From CAYUNE01 sp964446115 (GTDB taxonomy: Bacteria > Desulfobacterota > Desulfobulbia > Desulfobulbales > Desulfobulbaceae), in contig CAYUNE010000050.1 of assembly GCA_964446115.1 (NCBI GenBank), positions 20,329-84,328 on the forward strand: a stretch of 64,000 nt of DNA, written 5' to 3'. Position 1 is the first letter of the stretch; each line of letters starts with the position of its first letter. The position numbers were made by a program, and so were the translations under genes. The notes below the pieces were generated by a model. It did not search any database, was not told the DNA's origin, and worked only from the letters and a program-made list of their open reading frames with translations. Positions 42,851 through 50,508 of this stretch are shown here, piece after piece.

Positions 42851-43408
42851 ATGATACAGAAACAGATACCTGCCGCCGTCCGGGCTGATTTCGGCAAAGG
42901 AGCAGCAAGGAGATTACGTGCGGATGGAAAGACCCCCGCCATATTGTACAAAAACGGCGAGGATGCCCTGGCCCTGCAGGTTGATACCGGTTTGCTCCAT
43001 AAAAATCTGATGGAGATCCACGGCCGCAATGCGGTGATCACCCTTGATATCGCGGGGGACAGTGAGGATCAGCGCCATGTCATGGTCCAGGAGATTCAGC
43101 AGGATCCGGTGACGGATATGGTTCTGCATGTTGATTTCCTGGAGATTGCCCTGGACAAACCGGTGACCCTCTCCGTGCCCATTGAGTATCAGGGAACGGC
43201 GCGCGGCGTCGATATCGGCGGGGAGTTGCAGATCTTCCTCTCAAGTGTCAGGCTCAAAGGGTTGCCTCTGGCAATCCCGGATCAGGTCGAAGTCAACATC
43301 GAGCCCCTGGACCGGGGGGACAAGGGAATTACCTGCGGGGAGTTGTCGGTGCCCGAGGGAGTCGAGATGATCGATGATTCCCAGGCGGTATGTGTTTCCG
43401 TCACCTGA
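42851..43408 (+). CDS. rplY: 50S ribosomal protein L25 (CTC family, long form)
   Basis: 185 residues. N-terminal 5S-binding domain: IPAAVRADFGKGAARRLRAD, GKTPAILYKNGEDALALQVD; C-terminal beta domain: FLEIALDKPVTLSVPIEYQG, IDPLD-like NIEPLDRGDKGI. It is the two-domain TL5/CTC type. It sits between prs and a terminator, then pth, the order found in many bacteria. Confidence 0.94.
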   Translation: MIQKQIPAAVRADFGKGAARRLRADGKTPAILYKNGEDALALQVDTGLLHKNLMEIHGRNAVITLDIAGDSEDQRHVMVQEIQQDPVTDMVLHVDFLEIALDKPVTLSVPIEYQGTARGVDIGGELQIFLSSVRLKGLPLAIPDQVEVNIEPLDRGDKGITCGELSVPEGVEMIDDSQAVCVSVT

Positions 43409-43461
43409 TGAACGGAGACCCCGGAAGGGGAGTGGATAGATTCTATCCCGTGGAACTCAAG

Positions 43462-43496
43462 GCCGGAAAGAGTGATTCTCTCTCCGGCTTTTTATT
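43462..43496 (+). terminator. Rho-independent terminator after rplY
   Basis: GCCGGA-AAGAG pairs with CTCT-CTCCGGC (one mismatch) over a short loop, then TTTTTATTT. Probably partial, since pth follows on the same strand. Confidence 0.75.
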
Positions 43497-43553
43497 TGCT
43501 CCGGCAAGGCCATGCAGTACGGGTGCGGCGGGGACGGACGGGGGACGAGGAGG

Positions 43554-44198
43554 ATGATCAATTCTTCATATCTGCTTGTGGGGCTCGGTAATCCGGGCAG
43601 TGAATATGAAAATACCCGCCATAATATCGGATTTATGGCCGTCGATCACTTTGCCGCAGCCTGCGGAATAGCCGTTTCCCAGAGCAAGTGGCAGGGGAGA
43701 TATGGCCGGGGGCGGTGGCGGGGGAAGCGGCTCTGTCTTCTCAAGCCCGAGACTTATATGAACAAATCCGGAGAGTGCGTTGCCCGTTTCGGGAATTTTT
43801 TCCGGATTGCCGCCGACCATCTGCTGGTCATTCATGATGACCTGGATCTGCCGCTGGGACGGGTGAAAATTACCGCCCGGGGAGGGGCCGGCGGGCATAA
43901 CGGCATCCGTTCCCTCATCAGCCATCTGGGCCGGTCCGATTTTATCCGTATCAAGATCGGGATCGGACGGCCTCCACGGGTGGATAACCGCCCGGTCCCG
44001 CCTGTGGAAAAGTATGTCCTGACCGGTTTTCCCCCGGACGAGAAACAGGTTGTCGCCGAAACCCTGCCCCTGGTTGACGAGGCCGTCGAGCTCATCCTCA
44101 CGGACGGGGTTTCCGCGGCCATGAATGTCGTCAACAGGAAGGACGGGAAACGCCGGGCCGCCGCCACCCGGGAGGGAGTAGCCGGGAAACGGCATTGA
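43554..44198 (+). CDS. pth: Peptidyl-tRNA hydrolase
   Basis: 214 residues. It frees peptides from tRNA after drop-off. Seen: LLVGLGNPGSEYENTRHNIG, LLKPETYMNKSGECVARFGN, VIHDDLDLPLGRVKI with the catalytic Asp/His set, and GGAGGHNGIRSLISHLG. The ATG at 43554 fits the family start, but GAGGAGG touches it directly, so spacing is poor; the ATG at 43512 is a fallback. C-terminal tail is basic. Confidence 0.94.
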   Translation: MINSSYLLVGLGNPGSEYENTRHNIGFMAVDHFAAACGIAVSQSKWQGRYGRGRWRGKRLCLLKPETYMNKSGECVARFGNFFRIAADHLLVIHDDLDLPLGRVKITARGGAGGHNGIRSLISHLGRSDFIRIKIGIGRPPRVDNRPVPPVEKYVLTGFPPDEKQVVAETLPLVDEAVELILTDGVSAAMNVVNRKDGKRRAAATREGVAGKRH

Positions 44199-44244
44199 CC
44201 TTTTCTTTTGCCCTGTCCCCGGCTGCCCGCCAGCCTGCCGTTGT

Positions 44245-44688
44245 TTACGATGCTGCCGGGATTCTGATTTTTTGTCCCGGATAGATCTTGTCCGGGTCCT
44301 TGATCACTTCCCGGTTCGCCTCGAAGATCTCCGTATACTTGCCGCCGTTTCCGTAGAAGTGCTTGGCGATTGCCCAGAGGGTATCCCCGGATTTGATCTC
44401 GTAGTATTCAACGCCTGCAGCGATGGGTGGGGCCTCCATCCCGTCTATTTCCACCGTGGTGACGCCTTCGACGTTGCCGGCCATGAGTACGGCCTTTTCC
44501 AGGGCTTCACTTGACCGGGCTGAGCCCGAGAGTTTTACCGTTCCCCCGTCGAACTCCACCTGCAGGTTGTCGACGCCGGGATTGTCGGCCTCGATATGTT
44601 GTTGAATACTTGCGGCCGCTTCGGCGGCACGGGCTTCGCGATGGAAGAGCTTTTTACCGATATCCTTTGCAAAATCAAAAAGTCCCAT
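44245..44688 (-). CDS. kbp: Kbp/YgaU-like BON-LysM protein
   Basis: 147 residues. An N-terminal segment MGLFDFAKDIGKKLFHREAR is followed by a BON domain (about 35-85, LQVEFDGGTVKLSGSA) and a LysM domain at the C-terminus (YYEIKSGDTLWAIAKHFYGN, then IYPGQKIRIP). The layout and length equal E. coli Kbp, a cytoplasmic K+-binding protein; K+ binding here is inferred. It is 39 bp after the DUF937 gene; both are minus strand. Confidence 0.88.
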   Translation of the reverse strand: MGLFDFAKDIGKKLFHREARAAEAAASIQQHIEADNPGVDNLQVEFDGGTVKLSGSARSSEALEKAVLMAGNVEGVTTVEIDGMEAPPIAAGVEYYEIKSGDTLWAIAKHFYGNGGKYTEIFEANREVIKDPDKIYPGQKIRIPAAS

Positions 44689-44727
44689 TTTTCCTCCTTG
44701 TCGGGATTAAAAAAACATATGCACGCG

Positions 44728-45282
44728 CTAGAGCAGTTTTGTCGCCATTTTGAACAGGTCATCGGCAATGGAGCCGTCATTGTCGGCATCGAGAAAGGAG
44801 GAGAGCAGGCCTCCCATGTTTCGCCTGGAACGGGAGGAAGCCATGGCGTTGCGGAGTCCCCCCGAAGCGGTGCTCTGTTTGCGCATCATTCCCATGGCCA
44901 CCGATGCCAGGACCGGCAACATCTTTTTCAGCAGACTGCTGTCCAGGCCGGTCTGCCGGGCGGCGTGGGAGGCGACATGTCGGCTGACGTCCTTGCTGCC
45001 GAAGATATGGGCAAGGATGGAGTTTCCCTCGTCCACCGTTGATGAACGCTGCAAACGGTCGAGATCATCCACATACCTTTTGTGCTTTCCCCGGTTCAGG
45101 GCATCGAGAATGGCGTCGATTCCGCCCTGGTCGCTCATGTTGCGCTGCATCCCGCGTGATATGGCCGGGGTCAGGTGCCTGATGGCCGCCTCGGCTGTGG
45201 CCTGGTCAAGACCGAAGTTTTGCGCTATCTGGCCGACGAGCTTGCCGCCCTGGGCAGCCAGAATCGAATCAAGCAGTCCCAT
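44728..45282 (-). CDS. DUF937 family protein
   Basis: 184 residues. N-terminal MGLLDSILAAQGGKLVGQIA and QNFGLDQATAEAAIRHLTPA are the DUF937 core; a helical middle (MLPVLASVAMGMMRKQ) and a C-terminal FLDADNDGSIADDLF that looks like a calcium-binding loop (D-x-D-x-D-G-S-I). Function unknown. Upstream of kbp with a common strand and close spacing, perhaps one stress-related unit. Confidence 0.85.
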   Translation of the reverse strand: MGLLDSILAAQGGKLVGQIAQNFGLDQATAEAAIRHLTPAISRGMQRNMSDQGGIDAILDALNRGKHKRYVDDLDRLQRSSTVDEGNSILAHIFGSKDVSRHVASHAARQTGLDSSLLKKMLPVLASVAMGMMRKQSTASGGLRNAMASSRSRRNMGGLLSSFLDADNDGSIADDLFKMATKLL

Positions 45283-45579
45283 GTTTTCCTCCTTTGCTTG
45301 TGTTGTTGATCTGTCTTGGTTTGTGACCGGTCACAGGTCTTTTCAAGCGGCAATAATTTTTGCCGCAGGCCGTCGTCGATTACCGGCGCTGCGGATTCGC
45401 ACGATTTCCCCCGGAGGCCGCGTCCTTTTATGGGTTCCTGGAGAGATCATGCGAAGATGCGGTGCCGGTGAATGTGGACGGCCGGGCAGGTCCGCCTGCG
45501 GTTTTGCACTCCGTGACCGTGGAGAGAACTCCCTCCCCGGACAATCGATATGCAGGATACCAGATCGGCGTGGAGGATA

Positions 45580-45780
45580 CTAATATTTTTTATCATTTTG
45601 CCGTTGACGCCAGATCATCCAAGTGTTGAAAATCCAGAGACCGAGGAAACCGGCGCCGGCGCAGAAGTTGAGAATAACGATAATGGCCAGATCATGGGCC
45701 GGAAGAAGAGGGGTGATGGTGGTGCCGATGAAGCCGGTTTTGAAAACCGTGTTGAAAGAGGCCAGCCTGTTGTCGCGCAT
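45580..45780 (-). CDS. Doubtful small membrane protein
   Basis: 66 residues, one clear hydrophobic stretch (AIIVILNFCAGAGFLGLWIF, about 32-51) and a charged C-terminus RQRQNDKKY. I do not recognise it. No good ribosome site lies before the ATG. A perfect 15-base palindrome (45813-45827) sits 33 bp upstream and a tRNA-Leu terminator begins beyond it. Could be a real short gene or a remnant. Confidence 0.35.
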   Translation of the reverse strand: MRDNRLASFNTVFKTGFIGTTITPLLPAHDLAIIVILNFCAGAGFLGLWIFNTWMIWRQRQNDKKY

Positions 45781-45812
45781 TGTCTGGAGTAGTCGGTTGG
45801 TGGGAGTGTTTG

Positions 45813-45827
45813 CTGATATGATATCAG
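45813..45827. promoter_or_regulatory. 15-base palindrome, operator-like
   Basis: CTGATAT-G-ATATCAG, perfect arms of 7 with an odd centre. It sits upstream of the doubtful small membrane ORF. A regulator site is possible; none is named. Confidence 0.35.
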
Positions 45828-45902
45828 AAGCACCGGCCGACTACCAACCATTATTGCTGTTCTCCCCGGCAACAGGATGTGTTCCGGGGTGCGGGCCACA
45901 GG

Positions 45903-45937
45903 CAAAAAAAAGGGTCCGGTTGAAAATACCGGACCCT
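45903..45937 (-). terminator. Rho-independent terminator of tRNA-Leu
   Basis: On the minus strand AGGGTCCGGT pairs with ACCGGACCCT (45911-45920 with 45928-45937), loop of 7, then eight T (45903-45910). It begins 10 bp after the tRNA. Confidence 0.92.
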
Positions 45938-45947
45938 CGGTTGTCTC

Positions 45948-46034
45948 TGGTGCCGAAGAGAAGACTCGAACTTCCACGGGGATACCCCCACTAGACCCTG
46001 AACCTAGCGCGTCTACCAATTCCGCCACTTCGGC
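45948..46034 (-). tRNA. tRNA-Leu (anticodon CAG)
   Basis: 87 nt with a long variable arm. Acceptor GCCGAAG pairs with CTTCGGC, CCA encoded. Anticodon loop carries CAG (reads CUG). The T arm is GTTCGAGTC. Confidence 0.95.
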
Positions 46035-46164
46035 AAAGTTGGCGATAATATGATGATCAATTATCAATTTGTCAAGAACTTCTTTGTCTGGTAAAGAAGA
46101 ATAGATGTTGGGGTGCCGGAAGGTCCGATTCCCCGCATTGTCGGAAGGAATCGACCAAAAAAAA

Positions 46165-46185
46165 TATAACCCCGCCGGGTTGCCG
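46165..46185. repeat. Possible degenerate relative of the dispersed repeat
   Basis: TATAACCCCGCCGGGTTGCC: an AACCC/GGGTT hairpin with the TATAACCCCGC part seen on the minus strand of copy A. It lies in the ribF upstream spacer. Confidence 0.3.
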
Positions 46186-46303
46186 AACCGGTGTCCGAAA
46201 ACGGAAATATCGGTTGCGGACCCAGGCCCCGGAACCCGGCTTTTAACAGGATATCCGGCGGTTGTTTTCCGGTTTCCCCGTGATCCCGATGATGAAAATC
46301 TGA

Positions 46304-47275
46304 ATGAAAATTTATAAGAAAATCAGTGATATCCCTGCACCTTTTGATCATGCCTGCGTCACCCTTGGCAACTTCGACGGGGTCCACAATGGGCATCAGT
46401 TGCTGTTTGGCGAGGTGGTGCGGCGTGCCTGGCAACGGAACGGAACCAGCGTGGTGGTCACCTTTGATCCCCATCCCCTCAAGGTTCTACGGCCGGATGG
46501 TATACAGCTGATCTCCACCCTGGAGCAGAAGATCGAACTCATCGAGATGGCCGGAATCGACGTTCTGGTAATCCTGCCCTTTACCAGGGAGTTTGCCGCG
46601 ACCACGGCCGAGGACTTTGTCGACAAGGTGCTCATAGACGCCATCGGCGTGCGTGAACTCATTGTGGGGTATGACTATGCCTTCGGCAAGGGGCGGAGGG
46701 GAGACATTGGTTTTCTGCGCAGCTACGGCCAAAGGAAGGGCTTTCCCGTGCACGTGGTCGAGGCCCATTACGAGGGTGGTATGCCGGTCTCAAGCACCCG
46801 GATCAGGGAATTGGTGAGCGAGGGCAGGATGCAGGATGTGCGCAGGTTGCTGGGCCGTTACTACCAGATCCGCGGCACTGTCCAGGTGGGGAAACGGCGC
46901 GGGGGACCGGTGGTGGGTTTCCCCACCGCCAATCTGCGGATTTCGCCGGATGACCTCTGTCCCCGGCGCGGGGTCTATGTCACCCAGGTGGTCTACGACG
47001 GCAGGTGCTACGGCGGAATTTCCAATATCGGTGTCAATCCCACCTTTGGCGACAACAGACTGGTGGCCGAGACCCATATTTTCGATTTCGACGACACCAT
47101 CTACGGCAAATCGATCAAGATCAACCTTCTGCGACATGTGCGGGGTGAAAAAAAATTTTCCGGACCCGCTGAACTGGCCCGGCAGATCAGCCGTGATATC
47201 CTGGTGGCCAGACGGGTCCTTGCCGAGAGCAGCAAGGAAATTTTGCTTTCATGCGAGGAAAAGTACAACCGCTGA
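46304..47275 (+). CDS. ribF: Bifunctional riboflavin kinase/FAD synthetase
   Basis: 323 residues. N-terminal FAD synthetase: VTLGNFDGVHNGHQLL (HxGH-like) and VVTFDPHPLKVL, VGYDYAFGKGRRGDIGFLRS. C-terminal flavokinase: GTVQVGKRRGGPVVGFPTAN, PRRGVYVTQVVYDGRCYGGI and SNIGVNPTFGDN. It turns riboflavin into FMN and FAD. It opens the plus-strand riboflavin train and is 119 bp ahead of a TPR gene. The cofactors made here serve AprA, QmoA and QmoB at the other end of the window. Confidence 0.96.
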   Translation: MKIYKKISDIPAPFDHACVTLGNFDGVHNGHQLLFGEVVRRAWQRNGTSVVVTFDPHPLKVLRPDGIQLISTLEQKIELIEMAGIDVLVILPFTREFAATTAEDFVDKVLIDAIGVRELIVGYDYAFGKGRRGDIGFLRSYGQRKGFPVHVVEAHYEGGMPVSSTRIRELVSEGRMQDVRRLLGRYYQIRGTVQVGKRRGGPVVGFPTANLRISPDDLCPRRGVYVTQVVYDGRCYGGISNIGVNPTFGDNRLVAETHIFDFDDTIYGKSIKINLLRHVRGEKKFSGPAELARQISRDILVARRVLAESSKEILLSCEEKYNR

Positions 47276-47393
47276 CCCGTGGGTGGCGGGGTCGGTGATC
47301 AATTAGCTTGATTCATACCGTTTTGTGTCTATAGTGTACCCGGAATATCGACGGGCTTGTTCCGGAAAACAGAACCAGAAAAAAGGAATGTCA

Positions 47394-48035
47394 ATGTCTG
47401 AAACTGCAAATCAAACCGAGGCCGATATCAACAAGGTCATTGCGGAGATGGAAAAACTCTGCAGGGAAAAACCGGGCAACCTGATGGCCCATCATCATCT
47501 GGGACTTGTCTATCGCAAGGCCGGTCGTCTGGATGATGCCGTCAGGGAGCTGGAGAAGGCAATCGAGCTGGATGACCAGAATGTGGAATCGATGATAAAC
47601 CTGGGCGCCGTCTATTTTGATCGGGGCAACGTGGAAAAGGCTCTGGAGCTGAACCAGCAGGCCCTCAAGGTGTGTCCCGACATGGCTGAGGCCCATGTCA
47701 ACCTTGGACTGATCAGGCAGCAACAGGGAGAGGTGGATGAGGCCATCCGCTCCTACACCCGGGCCGTGGAGATCGACCCCAAGGTGGTCACCGCCTGGAT
47801 CAATCTCACCTCGGCCCTGACCATGAAACAGGAAGATGAAAAGGCGGTGGAGGCGGCCAGGCACGCCGTGACCCTGGAGCCTGAATCGGCCATGGCCAGA
47901 AACAACCTTGCCGTAGCCCTTTACTTTCTCGGTGAATATGACGAGGCCCGGGAAAACCTGGAAGAGGCCAAAAAGCTCGGCTATTCCGTGGATCCCCGCT
48001 TCGAGCAATCACTCTCCGAAAAACTGGCCGTATGA
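47394..48035 (+). CDS. TPR-repeat protein
   Basis: 213 residues, about five tandem TPR units (for example AHHHLGLVYRKAGRLDDAVR, then MINLGAVYFDRGNVEKALEL, AHVNLGLIRQQQGEVDEAIR, AWINLTSALTMKQEDEKAVE). No signal peptide, so a cytoplasmic protein-binding scaffold. ATG at 47394 is preferred for an AAAGGA site 8 nt upstream; ATG 47388 is in the same frame. Its stop overlaps the start of the next gene (48032) by 4 bp. Partner unknown. Confidence 0.85.
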   Translation: MSETANQTEADINKVIAEMEKLCREKPGNLMAHHHLGLVYRKAGRLDDAVRELEKAIELDDQNVESMINLGAVYFDRGNVEKALELNQQALKVCPDMAEAHVNLGLIRQQQGEVDEAIRSYTRAVEIDPKVVTAWINLTSALTMKQEDEKAVEAARHAVTLEPESAMARNNLAVALYFLGEYDEARENLEEAKKLGYSVDPRFEQSLSEKLAV

Positions 48036-49183
48036 AAAAACAACAGATCAAAATCAAGCCCTGGTGCCCCTTTTGCGGCCAGGAGGTTGACCGGCCGCAG
48101 TATGCTGATGAGCGCAGGCTCGACGACTTTCCGGTGGGGCGTTGCGACTGCGGCGCCGTTTATGTCCTGGATGCCACCGGGCACAATCTCGGCAATGCCA
48201 TGGTCGATTGTCTGGTTCAGGCAACCGGAGACTGGGATCTGGCCTGGGAGTTGCTGCCCGAAGAGGATTACCTCACCGGTCGGGTGGAAGACTATGACGA
48301 AGAAACCCACCAGATCGTCGAAACCCGGAATCTGGATGGCCGGGCGGTGCGGGGCGTGCTCTATTTTGTGCGGCTGCATGCTGATATCGCCGTTGTTGCC
48401 GATCGCGCCGCGGCCAAAAAGAAGGCACGGGAAGGCGGCGGCGAAAAACGGAAACCGGGAACGAACCAAAAGGTTGCTCCCGCTGCGGCGGCAGGGGAGA
48501 AAGCCGAGAAAAAGAGAAGGACCAGTAAAAGAGAGGTAAAAAAACTGACGGCGGCAGCCGATATCGACGCCTTGGCGGAACTCTGTCTGGAGGATAAACG
48601 GACCCTCAGGTTTATGCAGCGCCTCCTCTATGATCCCCTGGAAGATAACCGCTATCATACCGCCTGGGTTATGGGTCAGGTGACCGCCCGGCTGGCTGCG
48701 AATCAGCCCGGAACGGTGGCGGATATTCTCCACCGTATGTTTGAATCCTGCAGTGATTCGGCTTCGACGAGCTGGGGTCTGGTGGAGGCCATCGGCGCAA
48801 TCATTGCCGGACGCCCCGATATCTACGGCGCCTTTACCAGGCATCTTTTGGGGTTCATGAACGACAAGGCCACCCAGAAGGCGGTCCTCTGGGGATTGGG
48901 GGAGATAGCGGCAACGCGACCCGATCTCATCCGCAGTACGCCGTTTTATTCCATATTCAACTATCTGAAACATCCCGATCCCGCGATCCGCGGGCTGTGT
49001 GCCCGCCTGGCCGGCAGAATCGGCGCCACCGAGGCCACCTTTCATCTCATGGCTCTGGCCGGTGACGAATCTGCCGTTGTCATCCATGAACAGGGACGGC
49101 CGACGGCCACCACAGTGGCCGAGCAGGCCCGCCTGGCTGAAAAAAAGATCGCATCAATAACACAGGAAAAGAACCATGAGTGA
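48032..49183 (+). CDS. DVU0298-like HEAT-repeat protein with N-terminal zinc ribbon-like motif
   Basis: 383 residues. The N-terminus has a possible zinc site, KPWCPFCGQEV and GRCDCGAVYVLDATG; then a basic Ala/Lys linker (about 130-165) and a helical HEAT-like part (about 180-360): WVMGQVTARLAANQ, WGLVEAIGAIIAGRPD, KAVLWGLGEIAATRPDLIRS, IRGLCARLAGRIGAT. I recall a conserved DVU0298 family in sulfate reducers with this shape. The role is unknown; the repeats suggest protein scaffolding. It overlaps both TPR genes (4 and 8 bp). Confidence 0.7.
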   Translation: MKKQQIKIKPWCPFCGQEVDRPQYADERRLDDFPVGRCDCGAVYVLDATGHNLGNAMVDCLVQATGDWDLAWELLPEEDYLTGRVEDYDEETHQIVETRNLDGRAVRGVLYFVRLHADIAVVADRAAAKKKAREGGGEKRKPGTNQKVAPAAAAGEKAEKKRRTSKREVKKLTAAADIDALAELCLEDKRTLRFMQRLLYDPLEDNRYHTAWVMGQVTARLAANQPGTVADILHRMFESCSDSASTSWGLVEAIGAIIAGRPDIYGAFTRHLLGFMNDKATQKAVLWGLGEIAATRPDLIRSTPFYSIFNYLKHPDPAIRGLCARLAGRIGATEATFHLMALAGDESAVVIHEQGRPTATTVAEQARLAEKKIASITQEKNHE

Positions 49184-49784
49184 TAAAATTCAACCGGCCA
49201 ATGCCATTCCAAACCTCAGCGGCGCACGGAAAGCCGGGGAGCAGACGGAAAATCTTGATCCGGCCAGGGCCGACTACAAGAAGGGCAGGGAACACCTGAA
49301 AAACGGTGATCTGGCCGAAGCGGCCGCCTGTTTTCATAATGCCCTGCAGGGCTTTGAAGAGCAGGGAGACAACCAGGGAGTGGCCAATGCCCTGGATCGC
49401 CTGGGTGATGTCTGTTTCGATCGCGGCGAGTTGTCCATGGCGCTTTCACATTATGAGCGTTGCCGGCAGATCTGCAAGGAGTTCAAGGATCCCGACAGTG
49501 TTTTCACCCTCAATCAGAAGATCGTCAACACCCTGTGGCGCACCGGCGAACGCTCCAGGGCCCTGTCCACCTGTTTTGATATCCTCGATCACTTTCACGC
49601 CTGCAACAATCCGCAGGGCTCTGTGGAAATCCTGGATACCATCGCCACCCTCTATCTGGAGATGGGGAAAAAGAGTGATGCCGCCGACGCCTACCGCACC
49701 ATTGCCTCCATCCACAAAAATTTCGGGCACAAGCGTCTGGCCGAACAGAATCTGGAAAAGGCGGCTGCTGCTGAAAAGGAGTAG
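49176..49784 (+). CDS. TPR-repeat protein
   Basis: 202 residues. Unlike the first TPR gene, the N-terminus is polar and disordered, then TPR units such as DYKKGREHLKNGDLAEAAAC, ALDRLGDVCFDRGELSMALS and ILDTIATLYLEMGKKSDAAD. Starts inside the end of the HEAT-like gene (8-bp overlap), so the three genes are probably translated as a set. Ends 39 bp before ribE. Partner unknown. Confidence 0.85.
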   Translation: MSDKIQPANAIPNLSGARKAGEQTENLDPARADYKKGREHLKNGDLAEAAACFHNALQGFEEQGDNQGVANALDRLGDVCFDRGELSMALSHYERCRQICKEFKDPDSVFTLNQKIVNTLWRTGERSRALSTCFDILDHFHACNNPQGSVEILDTIATLYLEMGKKSDAADAYRTIASIHKNFGHKRLAEQNLEKAAAAEKE

Positions 49785-49823
49785 GCAACCGGCGTCAGCC
49801 GCGGCACAAAGGGCGGGAAAGTC

Positions 49824-50477
49824 ATGTTCACCGGAATAATCCAGGGTAAAGGCAGGGTAATTGCCGGTCGCAGCGGAGGCGGCGGCATGGTTTTTACCTT
49901 TGAAACCGATTTCGACCTCACCGATCCGGAAGAGGGAGAATCCATCGCGGTCAACGGCACCTGTCTCACGGCCCGGGATATGAAGGGCAACCGCTTTACC
50001 GCCGATGTCTCTCCGGAGTCCCTGTCGCGCACCACCCTGGGGGGACTGCGTCCCGGCGACCGGGTCAACCTGGAGCGGGCTTTGAGGCTCAGCGACCGGT
50101 TGGGGGGACATCTGGTCAGCGGCCATGTGGATGCCGTCGGCAGGGTGAAGGAACGTCGCCCGGCCGGTGAATTTACCCTCTTTACATTTTCTTTGCCCCC
50201 ATTTCTGGGAAAATATGTTATTGAAAAGGGTTCCATCACCATTGATGGAGTCAGTCTGACGGTGAACAGCCGCAAAAACGATGCTTTTTCCGTTTCGATT
50301 ATCCCCCACACTCTGGAAATCACCACCCTGGGGGAGCTGATACCCGGCAGCCGGGTCAACATCGAGGTGGATATCATCGGCAAGTATGTGGAAAGCCTGC
50401 TGGCGGAAAAATCGGTTCGTCCCGGAGCCGGCGGCATCAATCCCGCTTTTCTGGCGGAACATGGTTTTTTCAAATAA
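49824..50477 (+). CDS. ribE: Riboflavin synthase alpha chain
   Basis: 217 residues made of two similar lumazine-binding halves: MFTGIIQGKGRVIAGRSGGG and LSGHVDAVGRV-type KVHLGGHLVSGHVDAVGRVK-like GHLVSGHVDAVG, then KYVIEKGSITIDGVSLTVNS. Dismutates 6,7-dimethyl-8-ribityllumazine to riboflavin. ATG at 49824. Followed 31 bp later by ribBA. Confidence 0.95.
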   Translation: MFTGIIQGKGRVIAGRSGGGGMVFTFETDFDLTDPEEGESIAVNGTCLTARDMKGNRFTADVSPESLSRTTLGGLRPGDRVNLERALRLSDRLGGHLVSGHVDAVGRVKERRPAGEFTLFTFSLPPFLGKYVIEKGSITIDGVSLTVNSRKNDAFSVSIIPHTLEITTLGELIPGSRVNIEVDIIGKYVESLLAEKSVRPGAGGINPAFLAEHGFFK

Positions 50478-50508
50478 CCGGAATCATGCAAAAGAAAGAG
50501 GATGCAAG

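Noticed and set aside
48032..49183. HEAT-like protein as phycobilin lyase
   Set aside because: HEAT-type repeats alone resemble PBS lyase repeats, but nothing in the context supports phycobilin metabolism.
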